Notes under the pieces: generated by a model
The model's input: only the letters and a program-made list of their open reading frames with translations
What the model was told of the DNA's origin: nothing
Databases searched by the model: none
In this document: positions 1 to 11,243 of the stretch, piece after piece
How positions within the stretch are numbered: position 1 is the first letter of the stretch
How the letters are laid out: every line of letters begins with the position of its first letter
Made by a program: the position numbers and the translations under genes
NCBI GenBank assembly: GCA_035048815.1
Contig: JAUCBN010000049.1
Location: forward strand, 4,719,501 to 4,783,500
DNA length: 64,000 bases
Direction: 5' to 3'
From: Abelmoschus esculentus
Lineage: Eukaryota; Streptophyta; Magnoliopsida; Malvales; Malvaceae

Positions 1-140
1 GAGTGTGAGTTGAAAGAAGGGTATGCATTCTAATCCTTTGGTGTATATTATATTATATATGATCGATTTTTTGTTTATTCATTTATGATTTTATTGGAAT
101 ATTATATATTTTTAGGGATTAATACAAATGAAGATATTTT
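1..140. other. AT-rich flank left of element C
   Basis: The first 140 bases are AT-rich and contain no open frame or motif that I recognise. They lie just outside the point where similarity to the 3' LTR of element C begins, so they may be target DNA or the end of an earlier element. Confidence 0.4.
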
Positions 141-977
141 TAATATGAGAACATCTATACAAGCAAAACAACCTGATCCAGAGGTCTTATCATTAGGATC
201 TATTACCCGTTATATTACTTATTAGGTATGTTTAAGTATGTATGTATATATTATGCTAAGCTTTTTTTAGGGATTAGATTGATAGTATTTGTATTTTTTC
301 TATCTTGTTTGTTAATTAATGTGTGTTAATGAATAAGATTGCAAGTTTTTACAATTTGTATTTGTGTTTCCATTAAGTTTACAATACTTTGATGGAAGCT
401 TGTTATGTTTTGACATAGGTATATAGGAGAACACTAGCTCAAGTAAGTGTATGAAGCTCTACTCTAGCTCGAGAGAGTTATATAGAACACGGAAGAAGCT
501 TAAAGGAGTGTATGCAACTCACCTTAGTTCGAAGCAGCTCAGAGGCTTAACTCTCAAGTCAATTCATCTCCTAACACTCTCAACTAGCTCGTTTTAGCTC
601 AACTCAATTCTAGCTAGCTCAACTCAAGCTAAAGTGACCTATGGCAGCTGAAACCTATCTTACACGAAGGGAAGGTGTCCTAGGCATGTGCCACGCATGT
701 GAGATACACATGGCAACCTTGTGCACGTGTGTGGGCATGTAAATGAGTGCAAGCCAAACAAGACCCTTGTTTTGAGGACCAAACTAGCAAAAAGGATAAG
801 ATTAAGTGGTTTTGTATTAAAATTCAAACATTAAACACATGTTTAATGTGTTTTTTGTGCCAAAACACCTGGCTGATATTGTTTGGCATCTAAGGGAATT
901 ATTTTTGGTTTAAAATTCATTTTAATTTCACCCACAAAAGTAATTTCGTATAAGCACTTATTTTCCTATATAATTGT
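141..977 (+). repeat. Element C 5' LTR, left fragment
   Basis: Scattered stretches of this segment match 34074-34611, for example the GATCCAGAGGTCTTA motif near 178 and 34110, and the segment ending in CCTATATAATTGT just before 978 and near 34605. The LTR breaks exactly where the Athila-type LTR begins with TGATAAC and resumes near 20021. Compared with the 3' LTR it lacks about 130 bp and carries an extra block at about 400-790. Confidence 0.75.
400..790. repeat. AGCTC-rich block present only in the 5' LTR copy of C
   Basis: The 3' LTR of C runs straight from a TTTACAATACTTT motif to AAGGATAAAATTGAG (around 34435-34455). In the 5' copy about 390 bp of DNA rich in AGCTC and CTCAACT words lies between the equivalent positions. 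It is either an insertion into this copy or a deletion from the other. No open frame or terminal repeat is visible. Confidence 0.6.
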
Positions 978-2740
978 TGATAACAACGAAAAAAGGCTAT
1001 ATTTAGAGCTTTTTTACTTAAGTTATTTATTGTCGTTAAGTGCATATAGGAGCATTTAGATACATTTAGGATCATAATAATGCATTTAGTGGTTAGTTAT
1101 TCCTTGGTATTTATGTAACGACAATAGATGCTATTTTATGGGGAAGGTCGCGTTTTGGCTGATGATGTGTTAGGTAAAGCAAAGCTAGGAGCAATGGAGA
1201 TTTGCCATGACATTTGCAGAAGGAAAACAAAGAAAAAATGTAATGGCAAATATGGAGACATCTAGTTCTACACAAAAAGACAAGAAGATGTTTTGCAAAG
1301 GAGTGCCAACTGGTGCTGTAAGTGAGGCTGACTGTAACCACCTTTGAGGGGACCACTGTCACCATGTCAGAAATGCAATCACGTGAATGGGGGTGAAAGA
1401 GAGAATTTCCCTAAACCCCATGGTTTTCACCCCCACTTTATAAGGAATAGCGACATAAGAAAAAGGAAGCACCTTTATAGGATATTTGAAGTTATTTTCA
1501 AGGAAAAAGGAGAGCAAAAAGCGGCGGAGAAAGCTTCCACATTTCTTCCCCAACCACAGTTCGAAGGGTTTCTCCGTTGATCGAGCTTGAAGGGAGTGGC
1601 GTGCTAGGCACCCGAGAGAGGCTAGCACGCTAAAGCATCCCATGGTGGTCGAAGAGCCGGTGGTAGCACGCACCGAGGGTGTCTTCCAATCTTTCCCTTT
1701 GTTTTATTTCATATATTTGAGAGGTTTATGTGGAAATTTGTCGATGATATGTCTTTAAACTTTCACACCACCATGTTTAACTTTATTTGGTGGATGTTCT
1801 TTGTGGATGATATAACCTTTATCTTTTTATGAATTTATTAACATGCTATGTGTTTGTTTATTTGCTTTGCTCATTGTGTTTAATCATCTAATCTTATAAG
1901 AGGCATGAGAGTTTCCCTTGTTTAGGTGAACGCTAGGTGTTCGAGAGAAACCTAGCTGTAGATCCTTAGTGTTCGAGAGAAACTATGGGAGGATCTACGC
2001 GAGCAATGAGTTCTAGACTACAAATAGAGCCTAATCTGACCTTAGGTGCCCGAGAGAGACTTAAGTGAGGGTTTCAACCACTAAAAGGAGTGTGCTTTAT
2101 CGATAGGATATATTTCACTATTGAGACTAAGAGGAGATGTTATGACATTTTAGACTGTCAGGTTCATTTGACTCGAGAGAGCGGGACAATTTTAGACAAC
2201 TTTGACGAATAAATAAGCCTCATAGTATCTAGTTGTTTGTAGGAGTGAGGTTAAGTAGTTCATAAGAAATCCACTAGTCATTACCATTGGATCTCATCAA
2301 TCGAGGATTATCACATCATATTGCTTACTCGTGTTCTCTTATTTCGTTTTTTCCTTGTCATTTACAAAGTGTTTCCTCTGTTTACTTGCTCACTTGCAAA
2401 CTCATTTCCATACTCTTCATACACTACTTTCATACATCTATCGTGCCATCACCATCTATTCCATTTTGCCTTGACAATTTTAGTTGCTTGCATTCTGAAA
2501 TTGTCATAGCATTTTCATCATCACACCTTCACCACACTTCACCGTACATACATATTTTCATTTGTTCATACCATTGCCTTTATTCCCCTCTAGATAGTGA
2601 CCTTTATTACTTGACAAATTTGACGTGCACTTTCTCCTGATCCTCGTGAGAACGATAATCACTCGCCCTTTATTAGTTGCATGACTTTGTATACTTGCAC
2701 ATATTTTTGTGTAAATTATAGCACTACACAGACACGATCA
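978..2740 (+). repeat. Element A 5' LTR
   Basis: It begins TGATAACAACG, matching TGATAACTTCGG at 19582, and the two copies stay alignable for about 430 bp. It ends near GACACGATCA, immediately before a degenerate Athila-type primer site. The length of about 1.76 kb is in the usual range for Athila LTRs. Short open frames within it (for instance near 1344-1673 and 2287-2640) are not coding. Confidence 0.82.
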
Positions 2741-2746
2741 AGTTTT

Positions 2747-2765
2747 TGACGTCGTTCCTAAGGAT
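2747..2765 (+). promoter_or_regulatory. Element A primer binding site (degenerate)
   Basis: The sequence TGACGTCGTTCCTAAGGAT follows the LTR end and resembles the tRNA-Asp-type primer site used by Athila elements, with several substitutions. The AGTTTT spacer between LTR and primer site also fits. Confidence 0.6.
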
Positions 2766-2875
2766 ATGGCGAGTAAAAGTTTGTCATTTTTATCTTGGCA
2801 TTTTTGTTTTACTTTTTTTTTTAATTTTTTTAGTTCAGTTTTACTTGTTTTAATTTTCAGGGTTTTTCCTAGTGC

Positions 2876-4301
2876 ATGACCAGAAGGTCTTATGACAGAC
2901 CTCTCTATCAATTAGTGCCTAAAATTGAATGATTCTTTCGGCAAAGAAGACATATTCAGAGTGAAACTAGAGCTATATATTGTGTTCAAAATCAGGGTGT
3001 TCTGAATTAAGATCTAGTAGTCCCAAATGTCGTAGAAAATCAGAATGCTACTACACCTCGACCGAGGGCTTTTCGTGATCACTTAAATCCTATCTTGGAT
3101 GATCTTAATCTTGGCATCGTTGCACCAGAAATTCAAGCCACACACACACTTTGAAATCAAGTCTGTCATGTTCAATATGCTGAACTTTATTTGGCAATTT
3201 GGAGGTATGCCTCACGAAGACACAAGGCAACATATTAGAGCTTTCTTAAATTTTTTTGACTCATTTGGTCAATAAGGAGTGCATGAGGATGTGTTGAAGC
3301 TAAAACTATTTTCTTATTCCCTAAGTGGCCGAGCAAAGGCATGGTTGAGTAGAGTACCATCCGGTTAGATGGAGTCATGGGCTGATCTATGTAAGAGCTT
3401 TTTGTTGCGGTATAATCCACCAATTTCAAAATTTATCTTAGGAATGACATTGATTCTTTTTGACAAGTAGACCACGAGTCAATGTGTGAATGTTGGGATC
3501 GTTATAAGTGATTTCTTCGAAAATGTACTAATCATGGTTTTCAAGATTGGACTCAAGTTGTGATGTTTTACAACGAAGTCAATGCACCTACCAGAATGAT
3601 GTTGGATGCCTCGAAAAATGGTACTTGGCTAGATAAATCACCCGAGGAGGCATTCGATATTCTTAACAGAATTTCCAACAATGACTATAATTTTTCTTCT
3701 ACAAGACTTGGAACCGAGAGGAAGGTGCAAGGTACTTTGGAGCTTTAAGCTAAGGACTCATTATATGCCCAACTCTCAGCTATCACCAATATGTTGAAGA
3801 ATATGCAACGTTCCAATGAAGTGAAGGAAGTGAAGATGGCTAATTCTACTTGTCTGTTATGTCATGGTAATCACCATGAGAGTGAGTGCCCAGGGAATCA
3901 TGAGACAATCAATTATTTGGGCAATGTCAATAGAAGAAAAAACAACCTCTATTCAGAAACTTATAATATAGAATGAAGTTAACATCTGAATTTCTCATGG
4001 GGAAACCAAGGATCTATCAATCCTAATCCACAAGCTCGGAATCAGAATGCTACCCATAATTTTTAATCGAATATGCTTCGGCATAATCGCACAAGGGGAC
4101 ATCATCATCATCTAACACCAATTATTTGGAAGTAACTATGCAAGAATATATTCTAAGTACAAAGACAATATTTCAAGAGCATACAAAAGTATCAAGAATC
4201 AAGGCACATTATTACAAAACCACAATGCTTCATTGCGAACTTTAGAAAGTCAAGTTGGTGGGAAGACGAGCGATGATCCTATACCCAAACCTGTGCATGA
4301 A
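2876..4301 (+). pseudogene. gag: Element A gag (capsid/nucleocapsid), broken by B
   Basis: Reading from the ATG at 2876 gives an Athila-like gag with several stops. Fragments recognisable by eye include IVAPEIQA near 3117, a region with LSGRAKAWL near 3325 that belongs to the retrotransposon gag family, and NAPTRMMLDASKNGTWL in the open stretch 3560-3748. The open stretch 3791-3976 carries a CX2CX3HX4C zinc knuckle (CLLCHGNHHESEC). Gag forms the virus-like particle of the element. The frame is cut by element B at 4307; its continuation starts at 13397 on the far side. Stops inside nearly every block mark it as dead. Confidence 0.8.
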
Positions 4302-4306
4302 GAGAC
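4302..4306. repeat. Target site duplication of element B, left
   Basis: GAGAC directly precedes the LTR start. The matching sequence on the right is GAGAT at 13392-13396, one transition different. Confidence 0.75.
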
Positions 4307-4854
4307 TGTAACACCCCAACCCGGGTGCCACATTTGGGCCATAAGCCCAAACCCGTGTCCATAAAATTTCAAGTCAACTCAAGTCAAAGCATGATATAAG
4401 ACATAATTTAAAACGATATTTAAAATCCAAAGTGGTTTAACAACTCAAAATAATCTCGGAGCTCCAAAATACAAGTTTGATAAAACATTTGACCTTACAA
4501 CTAAATAAATAGAGTTACAATTACAATAGTGGTCCTACGAATACATAGCCCAAATAATCTAGTAACTGTACTCTACCAACCGGTCAATGCTGAAGTCTTA
4601 AAATGAGGGTGCTCCGCCACGTCCGCCCGAACGTCCGTCCACTTACTTACGCATGGAAACAAATCCCAAAACGCTGAGCTACGAAAACTCAATGGGTACA
4701 CAACCTATCGACTGTGCTTTCAAGTGAATCATAACTAAAACATGCGAGATAAGATAACATGATAATATGACATGCCAAATGCAACCAACGCATAAAGTAC
4801 ACAAATAAAGAGTGAGGCCCACTGCCAACCCGACACTGGAGGACTCACCTGGCC

Positions 4855-5040
4855 CGGAATCTCACATCGGGCTGCTCGGAATCTCACATCGAGCTAATAT
4901 ACTCAGAATCTCGCATCGAGTCTTCACTCGAAATATCACATAGAGTGGGGCTCGGAATCTCACATCGAGCTAGGTAATCACCCGGAATCTCACATCGGAT
5001 GGTCTTTGATACATCACCCGGAATCTCACATCGGATGGTC
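4855..5040 (-). repeat. Tandem array with core CGGAATCTCACATCG in LTR of B
   Basis: Seven imperfect units of roughly 22-36 bp share the core CGGAATCTCACATCG, with variable spacers. The same array is in the other LTR at about 11790-11980, and a decayed version is in element F at about 43190-43400. Confidence 0.85.
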
Positions 5041-5334
5041 TTCGTTGTGTTACAACACTATCGCTCACTGGGTATCCGGATCCCACCAAACAATGACTCA
5101 AACCACACAAGGTGATCCACCTAGGATCTTACACCAAATACAATTCAACCAAGCCAAAACCGAGCATGCAAGCATAATTATCATATTAAGACTCTTATCA
5201 CGACTTACTAACCTAACATTTGAGGCAACCCATCAACAATGATTTACGACCCATTCCACTGATCTATGATTTATATTTACCTTTAATTATCCTTATCGAA
5301 CCTCATATACTACTTATCTTGACAAAAGTTCACA

Positions 5335-5595
5335 GGGGTATCGATACACCTACATGGGGTATCGAAACACCCTACATCGATACCCACCCAAAGAAGGCAT
5401 CGAAAAATGGGTATCGATACCCTTTGACCATTTCCAAAATCAACGAAATAGGTCCCTCCAGCATCGATACCAGTATCGATGCCATTATGCCACTGGAGGA
5501 TCCGGTATCGAACCATGGTTCGATACCCCTTGCCAAACATTCACTTTTCTCTTAGGGGTATCGATACAGGTAGCCCGTGTATCGATACCCCTGCA
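5335..5595. repeat. GTATCGATAC palindrome cluster in LTR of B
   Basis: About ten copies of GTATCGATAC or close variants lie within 260 bp. They include a perfect 24-bp palindrome at 5504-5527 centred on CCATGG, and a pair of perfect 10-bp inverted arms (GCATCGATAC / GTATCGATGC) at 5461-5482. The right LTR has the same cluster at 12270-12530, where the 24-bp palindrome has lost symmetry through one CpG to TpG change. Confidence 0.9.
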
Positions 5596-6454
5596 CGAAA
5601 TGCAGATTTTAAGCTTTAAAATTTTAAGAACCTTAATCCAATCTAGTCCAATCGATCCCAAATAATTCCTACTCATTTATGATGTAGTTTAAGTGAGTTT
5701 CTAACCAATTTTACTCATTATCAACTACCATAAATCAAAACACCATTAAAGCATGCTAAGGCTCTACCCTAGCCAAAGCATCATACAATCAAACAAGCAT
5801 GCTAAAATGATGATGCACATGAAATGCAAAGGATTTGGGAGTGTACCAATCTCAAAAATGAGCTGAAGAAGCTCCACAACCAGCCCTCAAACCTTCTCCT
5901 TTCCCAAGCTCCTTGAAGGCTCTCCTTGCTCTCCAACTACAAGGAAGATGACCAAACGATTACAACACATTCTAGACGATTTAAGGAAGCTAAAACAACC
6001 TTAAAATCATCCTAAGACCTGTCCAAAACTTATTCTCGTTCTTACCTCTAAACCCCCCACTAAACCTTACCTTCACCTTTTTAAACAAAGTTTACCTTGT
6101 AGGATAGATCTCCAAGAGCTGAACAAACTTCCCTCAAGCACAAAAACGAGATTCCACACTCTAACACATAAAAGCTCTACCTTGATTGATGGATTTGGGA
6201 GAGAAAGATGAGAGAAGAGATGAAAAAGACAATAAAAGAGGTGATGAAATCACCCTCTGCACAATGCAGAGAAATGCCTCCCTCTCCCCTCCCTTTTCCT
6301 CCCCAAAGTCCATTTACCAAAACACCCTTGGGCCACCATCCAAAACCAAACCCATCTCTAAACCATTAAGCCCAACAAGGCCCAAGAAGCCCAACAACAA
6401 GGCCCACATTCTCGGTTTAACCCGACTCCAAGTTCCAAAACTCGGGTCATGACA

Positions 6455-6472
6455 ACTCTCCCCTCCTTAAAG
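6455..6472 (-). promoter_or_regulatory. Element B polypurine tract
   Basis: On the minus strand the sequence AAGGAGGGGAGAG lies directly before the TGTCATGACC start of the 3' LTR. This is the expected place and composition of the plus-strand DNA primer. Confidence 0.85.
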
Positions 6473-6484
6473 AAAATTTTGTCC

Positions 6485-8137
6485 TCAAAATTTACCTGGG
6501 GGAAACAAGTGCGGATAGAGCAACCTCATGTCCGCTTCGACCTCCCACGTAGCCTCCTCGACTCCGTTGTTTCTCCATAGCATCTTAACCAAAGGGATAC
6601 ACTTATTCCGAAGCTCTTTGACTCCTCTGTCAAGCACTTTTACTGGTTCCTCTTCATAGGTTAGATCCGTATTAACCTCAACATCCTCTGAAGATAACAC
6701 ATGCGAAGGGTCTGAACGGTAACGCCTCAACATTGACACATGGAACACATTATGGATGCGTGCCAAGTCTGGAGGCAAAGCTAACCGATAAGCCACTAGC
6801 CCAACTCTCTCAAGCACCTCATATGGTCCTATAAACCTTGGACTCAACTTGCCTTTTCTTCCAAAGCGGATGATTCCTTTCCACGGTGACACCTTTAAGA
6901 ACACTTTTTCTCCAACTTCATACTTGATATGCTTCATTTTCTTATCCGCATAAGCCTTTTGACGATCGAAAGCAGCTTGTAACCTTTCTTTGATGATCTG
7001 AACCTTTTCCTCTGTTTGCTTAACTAGATCAGATCCCACAATCCGCCTTTCATTGAGCTCGATCCAACACAAAGGTGTTCTAAACTTGCGTCCATACAAC
7101 GCCTCAAACGGTGCCATCTTGATACTTGACTGATAATTGTTGTTATAAGCAAACTCAACCAACGGTAGTTGTCCCTCCCAACTACCCTCGAAGTCCACAA
7201 CACAACAACGAAGCATGTCCTCAAGAATCTGAATGACCCGTTCAGATTGACCATCGGTTTGTGGAAGAAAAGTTGTGCTGAAGTTCAACTTGGTATCCAA
7301 AGCACTGTGGATCTTTTTCCAAAGCCTTGCCGTGAACCGCGGATCCCTATCCGATATGATCGAGGATGGAACTCCATGCAATCGCATGATCTCCTTGATA
7401 TACAACTGAGCTAACCTTTCCAAACTGAAGTCCATGCGCACAGGTAAAAAGTGAGCAGACTTGGTCAACCGGTCAACTACAACCCATTTAGCATCATGCT
7501 TCCTTTGAGTCAAGGGTAACCCCGTGACAAAGTCCATGGTGACCCGATCCCACTTCCATTGTGAAATCTGGATAGGTTGAAGCAAACCCGAAAGAACCTG
7601 ATGTTCTGCCTTCACTTGCTGACAAGCTAAGCACCTTGTCACAAACTCTGAGATGTCCCTTTTCATACAAGGCCACCAATAGAATGGTCTTAGATCTTGG
7701 TACATCTTGTTGCTCCCCGGATGTACGGTATAAGGGCTACGGTGCGCCTCCCTCATGATAAGATCCCTCAGATCCTCTAAAGCAGGAACACACAAACGTC
7801 CCTTAAAGTACAAGTAACCACCATCTCGTACCTCAAAGTCCGTACTCTCACCCCTCTGAACTACCTCTATCTGAGCTACCAAGTCTTCATCCAAAACTTG
7901 GGTCCTCTTTATCTCTTGTACCAACGTTGGTTCCACTCGAAGCTCGGCCAAAAGACCACCGTCATCTGTCAACCTCAAACAAGCAAACATAGCTCTCAAG
8001 TCCGCCATGGACTTTCTACTCAAAGCATCCGCCACCACATTTGCTTTACCCAGATGGTACTCGATCACACAGTCATAGTCCTTTAGCAGTTCTATCCAAC
8101 GACGTTGTCTCAAGTTCAACTCCTTTTGAGTAAACAT
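6485..8137 (-). CDS. pol: Element B pol, 3' part: RNase H end, integrase, chromodomain
   Basis: The 550-residue frame starts inside RNase H (VVADALSRK near residue 35). Integrase follows: an HHCC zinc module around residues 137-175 with CLACQ, then the catalytic core with D in VTMDFVTG (about 203), D in IISDRDPRF (about 263) and E in QTDGQSERV (about 300). A GPY module (FIGPYEVLERVG, about 437) comes next. The last 60 residues (VKVLDRGVKELR to ATWEVEADMRLLYPHLF) are a chromodomain, which in this family targets integration through chromatin marks. All catalytic residues are present. It is out of frame with upstream pol because of a one-base loss near 8205, so it would not be made as part of a normal polyprotein. 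Confidence 0.93.
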   Translation of the reverse strand: MFTQKELNLRQRRWIELLKDYDCVIEYHLGKANVVADALSRKSMADLRAMFACLRLTDDGGLLAELRVEPTLVQEIKRTQVLDEDLVAQIEVVQRGESTDFEVRDGGYLYFKGRLCVPALEDLRDLIMREAHRSPYTVHPGSNKMYQDLRPFYWWPCMKRDISEFVTRCLACQQVKAEHQVLSGLLQPIQISQWKWDRVTMDFVTGLPLTQRKHDAKWVVVDRLTKSAHFLPVRMDFSLERLAQLYIKEIMRLHGVPSSIISDRDPRFTARLWKKIHSALDTKLNFSTTFLPQTDGQSERVIQILEDMLRCCVVDFEGSWEGQLPLVEFAYNNNYQSSIKMAPFEALYGRKFRTPLCWIELNERRIVGSDLVKQTEEKVQIIKERLQAAFDRQKAYADKKMKHIKYEVGEKVFLKVSPWKGIIRFGRKGKLSPRFIGPYEVLERVGLVAYRLALPPDLARIHNVFHVSMLRRYRSDPSHVLSSEDVEVNTDLTYEEEPVKVLDRGVKELRNKCIPLVKMLWRNNGVEEATWEVEADMRLLYPHLFPPGKF

Positions 8138-8142
8138 ATACT

Positions 8143-9564
8143 TCAGGCTCTTATGATCTGTATAGAAGTAGCATTTCTCCCTGTAGAGATAATGCCTCCA
8201 TATCTTAAAGCAGAGATAACTGCAACAAGCTCTAGATCATGGGTAGGGTAGTTCTGTTCATGCGTCTTGAGTTGCCTTGAAGCATAGGCAACCAGTTTTC
8301 CATCATGCATAAGAACACACCCTAAACCATTCAACGATGCATCACTGAAAACAACATAGTCCTTTCCTGACTCCGGTTGAGTCAACACTGGTGCCTCGGT
8401 GAGATAAGCCTTTAACTGCTCAAAACACTGTTGTCTTCTCTCTTTCCAAACAAAAGGAACTCCTTTTTGCAACAACTTAGTCAACGGTGATGCCAAGATT
8501 GAGAACCCTTTCACAAACCGTCTATAATATCCCGCAAGCCCAAGGAAACTACGAACCTCCGGGACATTTCTAGGCTGTTTCCACTCCACTATAGCTTGGA
8601 TATTTTGAGGATCAACCCGGATCCCATCGGCTGCCACGATGTGACCCAAAAACGCAACCTCTGAAAGCCAAAACTCACATTTGCTGAACTTAACAAAAAG
8701 ACGTCTATCCCTCAACGTCTGAAGCACCACCCGAAGATGCTCATCATGCTCTTCTTCCGACCGAGAATAAACCAAGATGTCATCTATAAACACCACTACA
8801 AACTGATCCAGATAAGGCTGAAAGATCCGGTTCATGAGATCCATGAAATCTATCGGAGCATTGGTAAGTCCAAAAGGCATTACCAAAAACTCGTAGTGGC
8901 CATACCGCGTCCTAAAAGCGGTTTTCTGAACATCCACCTCAACTACCTCCAACTGGTAGTAACCAGACCTCAAGTCTATCTTCGAGAACACACGGGCAGC
9001 TCTTAACTGGTCAAACAGATCGTCGATCCTAGGAAGAGGGTAGCGATTCTTTATCGTTACCTTGTTAAGCTGCCGATAGTCGATGCATATCCTCATTGAC
9101 CCATCTTTCTTTTTAATAAACAGAACTGGAGCACCCCAAGGTGAAACACTCGGTCGGATGAAACCCTTTTCCAACAACTCTTGTATCTGAGTCTTTAACT
9201 CTCTCATCTTTGTCGGTGCCATATGGTAAGGAGTGATGGACACTGGTGCTGTGCCTGGAATCACCTCTATACGAAACTCAAGCTCTCGATCTGGTGGCAA
9301 ACCCGATAACTCCTCTGGAAACACATCGGCAAACTCAAAAACTGTCCGAAGACTCTCCAAAGCCGGAACCTCAACACTCACATCCACCACGTGAGCTAAG
9401 AAAGCCTCACAACCTTGCTGTAACAACCTTTGTGCCGCCAAAGCTGAAACAACGTTAGGAATACAAGGATTCCTTCCACCTTTGACCACTACCTTAGACC
9501 CGTCAACAACTCTCAACTTCAAACTCTTGCTTCTACAACCTAATCTAGCATCGTGCTCAAACAA
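8143..9564 (-). pseudogene. pol: Element B pol, middle part: protease tail, reverse transcriptase, RNase H start
   Basis: This 473-residue frame begins just after an in-frame TGA that ends the protease block. The linker FPEELSGLPPDRELEF (about 82-97) precedes reverse transcriptase with KKDGSMRICIDYRQLN (about 151-166), KIDLRSGYYQ, MPFGLTNAP and the catalytic FIDD box (about 262). RNase H begins with VVFSDASLNGLGCVLM near 405. In TLRDRRL to GFSILASPLTKLL the connection domain is intact. At about 8205 one A is missing from an A run, so the C-terminus here reads out of frame and ends at 8143; RNase H continues in the neighbouring frame. Confidence 0.92.
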
Positions 9565-10355
9565 TCAATCCATACCTAAGATTGCGTCGAACTCTTGAAA
9601 AGGCAAAACCATAAGGTCCGCTGGAAAGATTGAACCCTGCACCTCGATCGGACACCTCCGATACACTTTATCCACTAACACATCCAAACCCAACGGACTC
9701 GTCACTCTAACCCCTATCTCAAGATCCTCAGCCAGTAAACCCCACTGTTCCGATATCTCACTACGGATATAGGAATGCATAGACCCCGAGTCCACTAATT
9801 CTACTATAGGTACAGAGAACAAAGAGAAAGTACATGAGATAACATCGGTGGGCTTACACTCCTCTTGAGCTCTAACTGCATACTGCCTCGCTGGTGCCCT
9901 AGCGGCGGACTGAAACGTGCCCCTACTCTGATGGTCGATAGTCTGACTCGCACCTCCCCTAGAGAACTCTCGACCCCTCTGAGCCGGATAAGAGGTCCTC
10001 TGAGTCTGGACCGGTACGGTGGTAGCAGCAGCAGGACTGTCCTTCACAAGATGGTTTAGAGATCCACACTCAAAACAAGCTCGGCTCGGTCCCCAACACT
10101 CACCACGGTGCCTACGACCACACTGATTACAAACTGGCATACCTGCACTCCCCTGCAAACTCTCGGGGCTCATCATGGACGATGATGAAGGCCTCCTACG
10201 GCTAGCAGACTCTGACCTGCGATCAGACCTCGAACTCTGATTCGAGCCTCCCCTTCCTTGATTCTAACAAATTCTGTCCCTCCTAGACTGAGAATGAGAG
10301 CTATGAGAGGATTGATTCCTCCCACTGACATTACCTTATCCTCCTGCAGAACCAT
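9565..10355 (-). pseudogene. gag-pol: Element B gag C-terminus, zinc knuckles and protease
   Basis: The block holds two CCHC-like modules: CNQCGRRHRGEC, and CFECGSLNHLVKDS in which the last cysteine is replaced by serine. An aspartic protease follows with active site VDSGSMHSYI and the later FDAILGMD motif. Stops separate the pieces at about 10264, 10340 and 10375, and a TGA at 9565 replaces the tryptophan expected after ILGMD. Several are TAG or TGA where a C to T or G to A change is the simplest cause. The protease would normally cut the gag-pol polyprotein. Confidence 0.85.
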
Positions 10356-10374
10356 ACGTCAAACCCTGCACCTG

Positions 10375-11075
10375 CTATAAAGCCTTAGCACTAGCTGTCA
10401 ACTCAGAAAACACCTGCGGTGTGTTAACCGTCAGATAGGTCTGGATCTCTTTCCTCAAACCTCTCAGAAATCTCTTGCACCTCATCTTCTCGGTAGCTAT
10501 CAAATCGGGTGCATACCTACTCAGCTGTAGGAACTCTTGCTCGTACTCAAAGACTGTATGGATACCTTGCACAAGGTGGGTGAACTGATCTCTCAACCGA
10601 TCTATGTGAGTCTCACCCACACATTCTTTTTCTCAAACTCATCCAAAAAGTCATCCCATGTCGGCTGATCTGGATACCACTCCATCTCAACTGTTTCCCA
10701 CCATTCCCTCGCGTTCTCCTTGAGCAGAGAAAGAACACAGGACAGCTTGTCCTCGGACCTCAACCTCATCTGCCTCATGATCCACTGAGTATCACGAAGC
10801 CACTGATCTGCCTTCACAGGATTATCTTGGCCAGAACCCAAGAAATCCGTAGCACCCTGCCTACGAACCCTCTCGATAGGTGCTTCACGTGGGGTAGGTG
10901 CACACCTCGGGATAGCCCTCACTATCCGATCCAAAGCACGGTGCAGATGGGTGAAATAATTCGCCCCTTGCCTAACCCCTTCTTCCGACTCATCCACCTC
11001 GTACGTGTGGTCCTCATCAAAGCTCCCCTCACGGGATCCCAAAATCTCCTCAACAACTCTGGCCCTCCTAGGCAT
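10375..11075 (-). pseudogene. gag: Element B gag (capsid), frameshifted
   Basis: The frame starts at 11075 with MPRRARVVEE and covers the retrotransposon gag domain: FLGSGQDNPVKADQWLRD (about 70-90), REWWETVEMEW and the WDDFLDEFEKK segment near residue 145. A small indel in GTGTGGG near 10615 shifts the frame; the rest continues as HIDRLRDQFTHLVQG and QEFLQLSRYAPDLIATEKMRCKRFL to about 10378. It ends at a TAG in a CAG context. The primer site and LTR lie just upstream on this strand. Confidence 0.88.
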
Positions 11076-11220
11076 GATTCACTTCTGCACAATCAAACAA
11101 AAGGATTACACCATCAGAAATCAGCTTTTCAAGTGCTACTAAGACTCATGGGCATGTATTCGCTAGACACTTGTCACAACTCCCGACTCTTATCCCCGGG
11201 GAAATCCTAGAACCGACTAA

Positions 11221-11238
11221 ACCTAGTCTCTGATACCA
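11221..11238 (-). promoter_or_regulatory. Element B primer binding site (initiator Met tRNA type)
   Basis: On the minus strand TGGTATCAGAG follows the LTR end TGTTACA after a short TTTAG spacer. This is the standard plant initiator-methionine primer site. Confidence 0.9.
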
Positions 11239-11243
11239 CTAAA

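Larger units (their letters stand above)
4307..6454 (-). repeat. Element B 3' LTR
   Basis: On the plus strand it runs from TGTAACACCC to GGGTCATGACA, so on the element strand it opens with TGTCATGACC and closes with TGTTACA. It has the same length as the other LTR. In the first 550 bp I counted about twenty differences between them by eye. It contains a seven-fold CGGAATCTCACATCG array (4855-5040) and a GTATCGATAC cluster (5335-5595). An open frame at 6186-6452 recurs in the other LTR at 13123-13368 and is not a gene. Confidence 0.95.

Noticed and set aside
4855..5040. Regularly spaced units suggesting a CRISPR-like array
   Set aside because: This is plant LTR DNA; unit length and spacing vary, spacers are not unique, and no cas-like genes are present.
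5310..5676. Overlapping open frames on both strands in the LTR of B
   Set aside because: All arise from the palindromic GTATCGATAC cluster, which stays open in several frames by symmetry.
6186..6452. 88-residue open frame, repeated at 13123-13368
   Set aside because: Both copies lie in the two LTRs of B and on the opposite strand to its genes.
11221..11243. tRNA-like words near LTR ends
   Set aside because: They are primer binding sites complementary to a tRNA 3' end, not tRNA genes; no cloverleaf surrounds them.
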